Notes: generated by a model not told the origin, from the letters alone. A DNA stretch of 64,000 bases from Stomorhina lunata (GCA_933228675.1 OW121743.1:20041651-20105650); one strand, 5' to 3'. Counted from the stretch's first letter, positions 49,749 to 60,400 are shown. Numbers and translations: made by a program.

Positions 49749-49949
49749 ATGTCCTAGTCACAAAGATGATTATGGCACTCAACGTGTATACAAGAAGACT
49801 TCACCCAATTGTGTCCTGACCATGTATTTGCCAACTAGAGAAATTACTTTGTCGAGCAATAGTCCTTCCATTTTGAGGGGTATTGTGTTTGTGGATCCCA
49901 AGGCAATTCTAGGATATCGAGTGTATGCCCAATTGACATTGACATTTCG
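49749..49949 (+). CDS. Arrestin-family gene, common exon 2 (N-domain start)
   Basis: 201 bp flanked by a strong acceptor (cctctttacag) and donor (CG|GTAAGT). After completing an Arg codon it reads 'CPSHKDDYGTQRVYKK', then 'TSPNCVLTMYLPTRE', 'GIVFVDPKAILGYRVY' and 'AQLTLTF'. It aligns position for position with the first strands of arrestins (VFKKxSPNxxxTxYLxxRD ... GVVxVDP ... VYxxLxxxFR). The adjacent lysines correspond to Lys10-Lys11 of beta-arrestin 1, which sense receptor phosphates. The polar-core Asp26 position is Glu here. Arrestins bind phosphorylated GPCRs in the cytosol, uncouple G proteins and recruit endocytic and signalling partners. The exon is followed in frame by exon 3. It looks most like the divergent dipteran arrestin CG32683 rather than kurtz or the visual arrestins, a judgement by eye. 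Confidence 0.93.
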
Positions 49950-50476
49950 GTAAGTAAAGGATTGCTATGGCAACCAAAACTACTTGAATTTATTAAATAT
50001 TTACAAACCTTAAGTATATTCGTGTGTAGTCATATAAACGCATTGAAAGGTAATTAATTGGTACTTTACTACAAGAATTTAGTTCAATTTGAAAAACTTG
50101 TTTTAGCTATAAAGTACTTTATTACTTGTCTTTTACCTTTTATGCTTGAGTGCCTTAAGAATTATGAGATCAAATTTTATATACGATTTAGCAATAATCA
50201 TAAATCCTTAAGGACACTTTGAACAAGTCGTTTGATAATAAGTTTTTGCTTGATTTGCTACAATTGAATGTCTTATGCTAGAAACACAATCACGACAGCA
50301 GCCTACACAAACACCGACTACAAAAGTGGTTGGCTGCACCAGTCGCCTTGTAGTCAGCTACTTTATTATTTTTAAGACGGCAGCTGCATTGAAAACAGCT
50401 GATATAGATTTTTGACGTTTGGACCATTCCACTGTTATCATTTCATCCAATACCAGTACCTGAAATATATTAAGAA
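49950..50476 (+). other. Intron 2, first part
   Basis: Begins GTAAGT. AT-rich with no coding. A more complex stretch at 50270-50420 is weakly similar, in inverse orientation, to 55420-55540. Confidence 0.5.
50468..50476 (+). repeat. Left 9-bp target-site duplication of foldback 50477-51615
   Basis: 'tattaagaa'; the right copy at 51616-51624 is 'tattaataa' (one mismatch). Confidence 0.7.
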
Positions 50477-51615
50477 CTACACCATTTTCAATTGTAATTG
50501 AGAAATTTTCAAATTGAATTGAGAAATTTTCAATTGAAATTGAGAATTTTCAATTGAAATTGAGAAATATTCAATTAGAATTGAGAATTTTCAGTTGAAA
50601 TTGAGAATTTTCAATTGAAATTGAGAAATTTTCAATTGAAATTAAGACTTTTCAATTGAAATTGAGAAATATTCAATTGAAATTGAGAATTTTCAGTTGA
50701 AAATGAGAAATTTTTAATTAAAATTGAAAAATTTTCAATTGAAATTGAGAATTTTTCAATTGAAAATGAGAATTTCTAAATTGAAATTGAGAAAATCCCA
50801 ATTGGAAACTAGAAATATTCAATTGAAATTGAGAATTTTTAAATTGAGAATTTTTCAATTGAAATTGAGAAAAGCCCAATTGAAAATGAGGTTGATTTTT
50901 TTAATTGAAATTGAGAAATTTTCAATTGGAATTGAGAAATTTTCAATTTAAAATGAGAAATTTTCAATTGAAAATGAGAAATTTTCAATTGAAATTGAGA
51001 ATTTTGGAATTGAAATTGAGAAAACCTAAATTGAAAATGAGGTTGAAATTTCTCTTGGGGTGTTCTCAATTTCAATTGAAAATGTCTTAATTTAAATTTT
51101 TAATTTCTCAATTTCAATTGAAAACTTCTCATTTTCAATTGAAAATTTCTCATTTTCAATTGAAAATTTCTCATTTTCAATTGAAAATTTCTCATTTTAA
51201 ATTGAAAAATTCAACCTCATTTTCAATTGTGCTTTTCTCAATTTCAATTGAAAAATTCTCAATTTAAATTTAAAAATTCTCAATTTCAATTGAAAATTTC
51301 TCATTTTCAATTGGGCTTTTCTCAATTTCAATTCAAAAATTCTCAATTTTAATTGAAAAATTCTCAATTTCAACTGAATATTTCTCATTTCCAATTAAGG
51401 TTTTCTCAATTTTAATTGAAAATTTCACATTTTTAATTGAAAATTCTCAATTCCAATTGGAAATTTCTCAATTTCAAATGAAAATTCTCAATTTCAATTG
51501 AAAATTTCTCATTTTCAATTGAAAATTCTCAATTTCAATTGAACATTTCTCAATTTCAATTGAATATTCTCAATTTCAATTGAATATTTCTCAATTTCAA
51601 TTGAAAATGGTGTAG
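50477..51615. mobile_element. Foldback (FB-like) transposable element, 1139 bp
   Basis: Ends are inverted: 'ctacaccattttcaattg' on the left, 'caattgaaaatggtgtag' on the right. The left arm (about 50477-51045) consists of ~20-22-bp repeats 'attgagaattttcaattgaa'; the right arm (51065-51615) has the same repeat in the opposite orientation. The switch lies around 51046-51064 ('tctcttggggtg'). A 9-bp duplication with one mismatch flanks the element. Long TIRs of tandem repeats and a 9-bp duplication are the hallmarks of Drosophila FB elements. The 'QLKLRIF' type open frames come from the repeat. Confidence 0.85.
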
Positions 51616-51624
51616 TATTAATAA

Positions 51625-52347
51625 CACAGTACGACAATGGTTAGAACACATGAGAAATGTTAACAGAATATGAAAATAGGTTTAAAATAATGAAATACGT
51701 GTCTCGACGTTTTGCTATAGCACGTCAGAATTTTAAGAAAATCGATTTTAAAGATTCGAAGGACCGTAGAGGTTCACTTGTAACGTAATAATAAATATTA
51801 TAAAAAGTTCTATAAAAATAGAATGGGTAAACCGATTTTAATGCTTGAGCCAGTTTTTTTTCGCTAGATGGCGCTTTAATTTTCATTAAAATTTAAAAAA
51901 TATCCAAAAAATGTAATAATAATTCAATGTAATGTAAAAATACAAAAATTAATATGATATCTTGACTATTATTCCGTGTCAAAAATGTTGGTCGTTAGGT
52001 TTTTTGTGTGTAAACTTTTTTTTGGATATTTTTGAATTTTACATGAAAATTGAAACGTCTTCTAGCGGAAAAAAAATAAAAACAAATCCAAATTTAATAC
52101 CCTTTTCAAAACTGGCTCAAGCATTTAAATCGGTTCACCTTACTATTTTTACAGAACTTTTTATAATAGTATTACGTTACAAGTAAACCTCCACGGTCCT
52201 TCGAATCTTTAAAATCGATTTTCTTAAAATTCTGACGTGCTACAGCAAAACGCCGAGACACGTATTTCTTTATTTAGAGCTTATTTTCATATTCTGTTAA
52301 CACTTCTCATGTGTACTCAAAAAAAAAGTGATTTTGTCATACTGTGT
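51625..52347. mobile_element. Inverted-repeat element next to the foldback, ~720 bp
   Basis: Arms of about 270-300 bp. The left has 'cacagtacgacaa', 'acacatgagaaatgttaaca', 'acgtgtctcgacgttttgct' and 'attcgaaggaccgt'; the complements appear on the right in reverse order, ending 'gtcatactgtg' at 52347. 'taataa' flanks both ends (51619-51624 and 52348-52353). The left flank overlaps the right 9-bp duplication of the foldback. No transposase. Confidence 0.75.
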
Positions 52348-52353
52348 AATAAA

Positions 52354-52805
52354 TAATAATAAGTTATAATAAACTTACTAAATAAAATAAAAGCCAACAA
52401 ATAGAAAAAATAAAAAAATTAAATCAAAATGTCTACAATAGAAACAGCTGCTTATGAGTGATGCCAATGTCGCATTTATAAGATGGGCAAAATAACGATT
52501 TATATTTTGACAGAAATTACTTAAGTCCTTTTTAGTAATCAACATCCGATATCAACGGTTTTTATGTACTTGATAGTATATATAAATCAAAAAACTCTAA
52601 TAGAAAGATATGGGAATCACTTATAGTTTTAGAGTTATGGGTTTTTAAATTTTAAGAATTATAGGGCATAACTTTAGAAGCTTATATCCGATATTAACTT
52701 TTTTGGTATCAAACATCAAAATCTTTTCAAATGATATATTTTTCCTATTTATATCAAGAGTCCATATCCTAAAAACTTATTTTTACAACTGACATTTTTT
52801 TTATA
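52354..52805. other. Intron sequence, no feature
   Basis: AT-rich with no coding or recognised repeat. Confidence 0.4.
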
Positions 52806-53261
52806 ACAAGTAAGAGTGTTACATTCGGCTGTGCCGAATATTATATACCCACCATCAAGTTATGTTAAATTCAGAAACAGGGGTTAGCTAATTTAAAATC
52901 TGGACCGAAACTGAAAAAATCGCTAAACTAATTGGTATTGTTTGTAAAACCTTTGGACTAAATTCGGTTGCCGTAGCTTTATAGTTCAACATTTAAAAAT
53001 ATTTTAGTGGTTTCCCCAGTATTTACTCTGATCAAAATTCGGTCTCATAACCGGATATAGTTTTACATTAATAAGTTGTTAAATACTTTTCGTTGTGCTT
53101 AATATGCATTTAGGCTAAACACGTTAATAGTAATACGGAGGAGTTCCTAATGCATTCATCATATGCAAAATCTGGGCTGAACATTGATTGATGCCTATCT
53201 AATTTCATAGGTGCAATCTTAATATCATGAATGTACCTCCAAATATTTTGGATTGTAGATA

Positions 53262-54548
53262 TCGGGTGTTTTTTTATTGAGGTATAGAACTTTAAGTTGT
53301 CATCACTTTTTTAACTGGCGGCCATTTTGTCAGCTGTCAAGTGATTAATATTTAGTTTGGTTTGCCATTTCATCATGAACAGGTTGACAAAAGAACAACG
53401 CTTGCAAATCGTGCAAATTTATTTCGAAAATAATGGTTCAGTTCGCGAAGTTTACCGCAAGCTCCGTCCATTTTTTGGTCGACATAATCGTCCATCAGAG
53501 CAATTAATTCGGTTAACCATGGATCGTTTTCGCACTACGTTTACTCTATGTGATAATACGCATCCGCAGCGACGTCGAACAGTGCGCACCGAAGAAACAA
53601 TTGCCGCTGTAGAGCAAAGTGTTGAAGAGGACCCGAATGAATCGATTCGCCACCGCGCACAGCAATTGGAGCTTTGTCCATCAACTTTATGGAAGATTTT
53701 GCGACCTTACAAGATCCAGCTTGTGCAAGAATTAAAGCCGCGAGACCATGCAATGCGTCGTGATTTTGGTGTATGGGCCGAAAATGAGATTGATCTCGAT
53801 GCTGATTTTCATCGCAAAATTTTGTTCAGTGATGAGGCTCATTTTTGGTTGAATGGCTACATCAACAAGCAAAATTGCCGCATTTGGAGTGAAGAGAATC
53901 CACATGAGACCCTTGAGACGCCATTACATCCACAAAAACTGACTGTTTGGTGTGCTCTATGGGCTGGTGGAGTCATTGGGCCATACTTCTTCCGAAATAA
54001 TGCTGGAGAGTCAGTTACCATAAATGGAGGCCGGTATAGAGCCATGATAACCGACTATATTGTTCCCCAATTGGATGGCATGAATGTGGATGAGTTGTGG
54101 TTCCAACAAGACGGCGCTACATGCCACACAGCGCACGTCACAATTGATTTATTGAAGGAAACATTCGATGAGCGTATAATTTCGCGGAATGGACCTGTCA
54201 ATTGGCCACCAAGATCGTGCGATTTGACACCACTGGATTATTTTCTTTGGGGATATGTGAAGTCGCTCGTCTACGCCAACAAACCAGAAACGTTAGGGGA
54301 CTTGGAAGTCAACATTCGTGGCGTTATTGCCAACATACGGCCCCATATTCTCGAAAAAGTAGTTGAAAATTGGACCTGTAGAATTGGCTTTATTCGAGCC
54401 AGCCGCGGCGGCCACATGCCCGAAATCATATTTAAACATTAATGGCATAAAACTATCCTTCCAATAAAGCCAAATTGATGGACATTAAAACGATTTTCTT
54501 GTGTTTTATTTCAATTCGAAGTTCTATACCTCTGAAAAAAACACCCAT
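53262..54548 (+). mobile_element. Mariner-type element, DD41D, intact, 1287 bp
   Basis: Terminal inverted repeats: 'cgggtgttttttt' then 'aggtatagaactt' on the left. The right end complement reads 'tgggtgttttttt' then 'aggtatagaactt', with one small indel between the blocks. TA lies on each side (53260-53261, 54549-54550). The empty site 'cagatataaaaag' at 21719-21729 confirms the insertion point. It carries one uninterrupted transposase gene, so it is a recent arrival. Confidence 0.95.
53375..54442 (+). CDS. DD41D mariner transposase, complete
   Basis: 355 residues from ATG 53375; the frame is open 18 bp further upstream but without an ATG. It cuts and pastes its own element at TA sites in the nucleus. 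Residues 1-50 form an N-terminal helix-turn-helix ('LTKEQRLQIVQIYFENNGSV'), and a second HTH lies around 75-115. The catalytic core has D153 ('ILFSDEAHFWLNG'), D246 ('FQQDGATCHTAH') and D288 ('CDLTPLDYFLWGYVK'). Forty-one residues lie between the second and third Asp, the spacing of the rosa/DD41D group first described in the fruit fly Ceratitis rosa. All three catalytic Asp residues are present and no stop or frameshift is seen, so it may be active. An older relative lies broken at 5700-6361 and 10986-11123. The element carries its own signals; its insertion sits in intron 2 on the sense strand. Confidence 0.95.
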   Translation: MNRLTKEQRLQIVQIYFENNGSVREVYRKLRPFFGRHNRPSEQLIRLTMDRFRTTFTLCDNTHPQRRRTVRTEETIAAVEQSVEEDPNESIRHRAQQLELCPSTLWKILRPYKIQLVQELKPRDHAMRRDFGVWAENEIDLDADFHRKILFSDEAHFWLNGYINKQNCRIWSEENPHETLETPLHPQKLTVWCALWAGGVIGPYFFRNNAGESVTINGGRYRAMITDYIVPQLDGMNVDELWFQQDGATCHTAHVTIDLLKETFDERIISRNGPVNWPPRSCDLTPLDYFLWGYVKSLVYANKPETLGDLEVNIRGVIANIRPHILEKVVENWTCRIGFIRASRGGHMPEIIFKH

Positions 54549-55090
54549 TATAAAAAAGGGATGTTATATATATAAGAATTATAGCCAAATGTTGACCGAT
54601 TGTAACACACTGGCTGATATATATAGAGCTTATTCTTGCAAAATTTAGTGACCATAGCTATCATAGTTTCTAATTTAATAGCTTTTAACTGGCCTTTGCT
54701 AAAATTTTTGGTTTCCGTGAGTGTTTTTTATATGGACTGATTCCTATAAAATTTGATAAACTGATCAAAAATTGCATAAAACTTCCCTATTTTAAATTTA
54801 TTCGTCATAGCTATTAGAATTGTATTCAATTTATAAGCATTAATGTGTTTCCCGGGGCGGGTTTATATGGGAGCTCTAACTAAATTTGAACCGATTTCAA
54901 CACACATCTTTTTCAAAACATCCAAAATACTTTTGTAAAGTTTTGTACCTCTAGCTCTTTTCGTTAAGGCGCTATCGTGCTTTTATCTGACGGACAGACG
55001 GACATAAACAACTTTTTCTTTATGTATTTTTGTGTTTCCATAAGTTTTTTATATGGGAGCTATGGTCAAATGTGACAAAATTGCACACGT

Positions 55091-55579
55091 AGCTCTAGCA
55101 CATAAAACGTGTGAGTTATGACAGTTTAAAAATTAACTTTTTAAAAATGTACTTTAATTGAGGTAGAGTTATATAAATATAAATTTTTATATCATATATT
55201 TATCAGATATTAATATATACATTATATGTATAAATATTTGATAAGTATATTCATTGTATATATCAATTTCCTTCATAATTATTGTAATAAAGTTAAATGG
55301 TTTAAATCGCTCATTTATTTAAATATTCTATGGTGTTGACAGCACTAAATCTGTTATTGTCGCCAATAAAAATAGAAATTAGTTTAATCTTGTTTACAGC
55401 TGCAACGGTGGCCGGTAGTCGTGTAGCTGTGCCGACGCTAAAAAATCTATTCCCATTTCAATGCGTGTAACCTAATTTTGACAGGTTGTAGCCCGTAGCC
55501 TGTAGCCGTGATTATGTTTCTTGCATTAGTTTTTATGGTTTTAAAGTAACATTTTTTTGTTTGTTTAATTTTCCTTTAG
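55091..55579 (+). other. End of intron 2 with acceptor for exon 3
   Basis: Ends 'tttaattttcctttag' at 55579. No coding seen. Contains some less AT-rich sequence around 55400-55530. Confidence 0.5.
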
Positions 55580-55700
55580 CTATGGCCGAGAAGATGAGGA
55601 AGTCATGGGTTTGCGTTTTTGCAATGAGGCTATCATGTCTTTGCATCAGATTTGGCCACGAAAAGAGGAGCCAAGCAAGGAGTCGCTAAGTCCTTTGCAG
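55580..55700 (+). CDS. Arrestin-family gene, exon 3 (N-domain)
   Basis: 121 bp between acceptor ctttag and donor CAG|GTGAGT. The first base completes Arg (CG+C) to give 'RYGREDEEVMGLRF', the strongly conserved arrestin N-domain signature (FRYGREDxxVxGLxF). It then reads 'CNEAIMSLHQIWPRKEE' and 'PSKESLSPLQ'. It ends in phase 0 and continues as exon 4 in frame. The segment after QIWP is where arrestins vary in length. Confidence 0.95.
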
Positions 55701-55774
55701 GTGAGTAAGCAAGAAAACTAGTTAAGGATTAAAACTTATTGTTTTCTAGTTTAAATTAAATTTTTGAAACTTAA
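55701..55774 (+). other. Start of intron 3
   Basis: Begins GTGAGT; 7.5 kb intron to 63224. Confidence 0.7.
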
Positions 55775-56035
55775 ACTAGTAAGAGTGTTATATTCGGCTG
55801 TGCCGAGTCCTGTATACCCACATCGAATTGTGTTAAATTGAGGAACATATCTCACATATCTAAGAGGGTGCAGATATGAACCAAATTCGAAAAAATGTAA
55901 CTCTAGTTGGTAAAATATTTAGACTAAATTCGGTTTTCTATAGCTTTATAGTTCATAATTTAAAAGTATCTAAGTGGTTTCCTTAGTATTTTTCACAAAA
56001 TTTAGTTTTATAACCGGGTATAGTTTTTTTTAACC
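55775..56035 (+). mobile_element. Mini-me/DINE-like element, family M1, 5' part only
   Basis: Starts 'actagtaagagtgttatatt' (one change from acaagtaag) with hairpin ttcggc-tgt-gccga, and runs to 'ccgggtatagtttttt'. The rest is missing; a tandem array begins immediately after. Confidence 0.75.
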
Positions 56036-56049
56036 CTTATGTGCACACA

Positions 56050-57560
56050 AAGGTGCCTTGCTACCTTTGGCATCTTCAATCTCTATACGAAAACTGTTAT
56101 ACACAAGTATTATCTATAGAATACTAATAGTATAATCTAAAGGAAAACTGTTATACAAAAGTATTCTCTATAGTAGAACTGTTATACAGAAATATTCTCT
56201 ATAGAAAAACTATTATACACAAGTATTATCTATGGAAAGCTTTTGTATAAAAAAAATATAATGTAAAGGAAATCTGTTATACAAAAGTATTCTATATAAG
56301 AAACTGTTATACTTTGATTGCAAGGGGATACTGTTAAACAAAATTAAAAATGTAACACAAAAATTTCATAGACATATTATACACAAGTATTATCTATAGA
56401 ATACTAATAGTTACAAGTATAATCTAAAGGAAAACTGTTATACAAAAGTATTCTCTATAGTAGAATTGTTATACAAAAATATTCTCTAAAGAAAAACTGT
56501 TATACACAAGTATTATCTATGGAAAGCTTTTGTATAAAAAAATATAATCTAAAGGAAATCTGTTATACAAAGGTATTCTACATAAGAAACTGTTATACTT
56601 AGATTATAAGCGGATACTGTTATACTGTTAAAAGTATAATCTTAAGGAAAACTGTTATACAAAAGTATTCTCTATAGTAGAACAAAAATATTCTCTATAG
56701 AAAAACTGTTATACACAAGTATTATCTATGGAAAGCTTTTGTATAAAAAAATAAAATCCAAAGGAAAACTGTTATACAAAAGTATTCTCTATAGTAGAAC
56801 TGTTATATAAAAATATTCTCTATAAAAACAAGTATTATCTATGGAAAGCTTTTGTATAAAAAAATAAAATCCAAAGGAAAACTGTTATACAAAAGTATTA
56901 TATATAAGTAACTGTTATACTTATATTATGAGGGGATACTGTTATACTGTCAAAAGTATAATCTTAAGGAAAACTGTTATACAAAAGTATTCTCTATAGT
57001 AGAACTGTTATACAAAAATATTCTCTAAAGGAAAACTGTTCTACACAAGTATTATCTATGGAAAGCTTTTGTATAAAAAATAAAACCCAAAGGAAAACTG
57101 TTATACAAAAGTATTCTATATAAGAAACTGTTATACTTATATTATAAGGGGATACTGTTATACTGTCAAAAGTATAATCTGAAGGAAAACTGTTATACAA
57201 AATATTCTCTATAGTAGAACTGTTATACAAAAATATTCTCTATAGAAAAAGTGTTACACACAAGTATTATCTATGGAAAGCTTTTGTATAAAAAAAATAA
57301 AATCCAAAGAAAAACTGTTATACAAACTTATTCTACATAAGAAACTGTTATACTTAGATTTTAAGGGGATGCTGTTATACTATTAAAAGTAAGTAAGTTA
57401 TACACAAGTATTATCTATAGAAAACTTTAGTAATAAAAGTATAATCTAAAGGAAAACTGTTATACGAAAGTACTCTATATAAGAAACTATTGTACTACTA
57501 TTGTATTATAAGGGGATACTGTCATATAAGGGTATACTGTTATACAAAAAGGGGATACTG
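56050..57560 (+). repeat. Higher-order tandem array based on 'aaactgttatacaaaag'
   Basis: A ~30-36-bp base unit ('ctgttatac' + 'aaaagtattctctatag') is grouped into larger units marked by 'tatggaaagcttttgtataa' at about 56231, 56517, 56726, 56838, 57056 and 57273. Spacings are about 110-290 bp, most near 215. The array edges decay into related AT-rich sequence to 60400. Confidence 0.85.
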
Positions 57561-58123
57561 TTATACAAAATAAAAATTGTTACACAAAAATTTCATATTT
57601 TTTTAGAAACTGTTATATACAAATTTACTATATTTATAAAAAACTGTAATTTTATTTTTTTTTTGAATTTTGAAAATTTCCCATTTTTATATGAAATTTT
57701 AAAAATTAAAACATTATAATCGAAAATCCCTTATAAGAGTTTTTTTACAAAAGAAAAATGTTGTACAAAAATTTCATATATTTATAGAAAACTGTTATAT
57801 ACAAATTTTCTATATATATTTATAGAAAATTTTCCTGTTTTGTTTTGGTAAATTTTTCTAACAACTGCTATACTTAGATTATAGAAAAAACTGTTATACA
57901 AAAGAAAACTGTTATCAAAAGGTTTCATATATTTATAAAAAATTTTTATAAAAAAAAATTTCTATACTAATAGAAAATTTCCTTTTTGTTAAATTTAGAA
58001 AAATTTTTAAATTTATAGAAAATTTTAAAAATTTCCAATTTTTATAAAGAATTTTGAAAATTAAAACATCCCTTATATCATGAGGGAAAGTCTTATACAA
58101 AAGACAAATTTCATATATTTATA
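57561..58123 (+). repeat. Decayed continuation of the 'ctgttatac' array
   Basis: Scattered 'aaactgttata', 'catatatttatagaaaa' and 'aaaaatttcc' motifs. No coding. Confidence 0.55.
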
Positions 58124-59308
58124 ACAGTTATTTCCGGGGTAGGTCAGCTTTGCCAGGATCAAAGTAGATTTATTCCAGTTCCAACAAGAATAATTAAAAA
58201 AAAAAAAGCAGATTCAATGTATAATTTTATTTATTTAAATTTTAAATATATTGTCCAAAGGATAACAATTTTTCTTATTCTTAAATAATAGAAAAAAAAA
58301 GGATAACACCTTTAGTGTATTCAGTCAGAAAATTTTTACACCAGAGCGACGTAGATTACCCGTAACCGTGTGTTTCGTGAGGCGGTTAAATCCAGAAGAC
58401 CTCCTCTAGGTTCAAGTTTGCCCTTTTTGTGTAAAGTATTTGAGGGTGTTAGTGTGATTAGTACCACTACTAGTGCCTGGGCCCTATGAATGTATCTCGT
58501 CCAGTAGGGACCCTGTGCGCTACAACTAGTGTCTGGGCCCTAAGAATGTATCTCGTCCTGTAGAGACCCTGTACACTAGTACACTGAGTTGGATTTGTCT
58601 GTCGTCGTGACCGGCTGTCAGCACACATTTGTACTGGCTGTCCGATCACTAAGACCGATCAAGTCCAACTGAATTTGTATTAGAATTCATCACTACCAAT
58701 AATTTGTAACGGCGTAGTTGTGCACAAAAAATAGAGATATGGAGAGTCACCCACACTTAAAAGATATTTTAGAAGAGTATTGGTGATAATACTGAGACGT
58801 AAAATTAGAGTGTGATGGTTTCACTTAGAGATTTGGAGACTAGGAGAACGAGAACTTGAGTAATTTAGTTTAAATAGTAGTGGTAGTTAAACTGAGACAC
58901 GTAGTGGTGAAATTTAATCAAAAGGGTAGTAGTGATAAATTGAAGCAGAGCATTTGAAGAGTGGTGACTTCACTTCGAGAGAGAGAAAGAATGAGACCAA
59001 AGTTAAAAAAAGAGAGTTTTACACGTAGTGGTGAAAACAAAGACAACGAACTTGAGCGCGAGTAACTTGATGGTGGTAAGAACCTGCTCTATACTTGTGC
59101 TCTTTCTAGCTGAGAGTTCTGAATACACTAAAATAATAATGATAGTAAAATTAGTAATAGTAATACAAAGTAATAAAAATACGCTTTTTAACTTAACCTA
59201 AATATACTCAAATAATCGAATAAAATAAAGTAAAAATATAGGTAAATATATACAAGATTAAATTAATAATATAATGAAATTATATTATGTAACGAAACGC
59301 TTCGTTAC
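58124..59308. mobile_element. Unclassified 1.2 kb insertion in the array
   Basis: A block of different, less AT-rich composition interrupting the array. It is flanked on both sides by 'atatttata' (58115-58123 and 59309-59317), although that motif is common in the array. It contains an imperfect ~70-bp direct repeat ('gcctgggccctatgaatg', 'gtctgggccctaagaatg' near 58475 and 58530) and, near its right end, an inverted repeat 'atgtaacgaa'/'ttcgttacat' (59287-59310). No ORF. It could be a solo LTR, but clear TG...CA ends were not found. Confidence 0.45.
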
Positions 59309-60400
59309 ATATTTATAGATAATTTTTGTATGATTTTTAAAAATTTAAAATTTTTATAACAAACTGTTATACTTAGATTATAAGGGGAAACTGTTTTACC
59401 AATGAAAAATGCTATACAAAAATTTAAAAAAATTTTATATATTTATAGAAAACTGTTATATACAAATTCGTAATACATATTTATGGAAAAATTTCCTTTT
59501 TTTTGTGGGAAATTTTAAAAAATGCTCATTTTGATATGAAATTTAAAAATTTTTTTATTTCTAAAGGAAACTTTAAAAATTAAAACATTTTTATCGGAAA
59601 TCACTTATATTATAAGGGAAACTGTTATATAAAAATTTATAGAAAACTGTTATATAAAATTTTCTTATATGTAAGAAAATGTTCCTTTTTGTTTTGTAAA
59701 TTTTTTGTATAACAACTGTTATGCTTAGACTATGAGAGGAAACTGTTCTACACAAGAAAAAATGTTATATTTATAGAAAACTGTTATACAAAAGTTTCCC
59801 ATATGTATAATTTTTTTTTTTAAATTTAGAAAATTTTTTAATTTTTATCTAAAATATTTAAAATTCCCCATTTGTGGAAAATTTTTAAATTTAAAACATT
59901 TTTATCGAAAATTCCATATATCTGTGGCTTAGTGTTAAAATGGTCAATGTCAAAAAAACTAGTTTTGAGAAAATTTGATTTAAACTTTTTATTTTTCATA
60001 TAAATTCATATTAACATAGCCCAGAAAAATCCTTTCAAATATTTTCTAAATTAGGTTAAATATTAACTGTTGAAGACAAATATAAGAACGTAAAGAAGAG
60101 ATTCTAATGCAATTATTAACTCAAAATAGTAAAAAATTGACATTGGGCCTTTTAGCACCAAGCCACAGAAATAATAAAATAAACTGTTATACAAAAAGAT
60201 TTTTATAAAAAATTTCATACATTTATAGGAAATTATTATATAAAAATTTCTTGTATTTATAGAAAATTTGCCTTTTTTTGGCAAAATTTTAAAATGTATT
60301 ATTTTTATATGAAATTTGCAAAATTTCCAATTTTTATATGAAATATTGAAAATTTATAAATTTTATATGAAATTTTTATCAGAAATTCTTACATCTAATC
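59309..60400 (+). repeat. Decayed AT-rich array remnant
   Basis: Same 'aaactgttata' and 'tatttatagaaaa' motifs as 57561-58123, widely spaced. No coding; the 73-aa minus-strand frame at 60063 is repeat-derived. Confidence 0.5.

Larger units (their letters stand above)
52806..55090 (+). mobile_element. Mini-me/DINE-like element, family M1, with nested mariner; 3'-truncated
   Basis: Starts 'acaagtaagagtgttacat' with the ttcggc-tgt-gccgaa hairpin. It matches the copies at 21236 and 37749 up to about 55090, where similarity stops before any GACA tract or terminal 'ggtgggtata'. A DD41D mariner sits at 53262-54548. Confidence 0.8.

Noticed and set aside
50724..51394. QLKLRIF repeat open frames
   Set aside because: Produced by the caattg-centred repeats of the foldback; present on both strands.
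53541..54045. Minus-strand open frames under the DD41D transposase
   Set aside because: Shadows of the transposase gene.
50270..55540. Possible inverted pair between 50270-50420 and 55420-55540
   Set aside because: Only short patches match (around gtgattatgtttcttgcat); too weak by eye to call a repeat.
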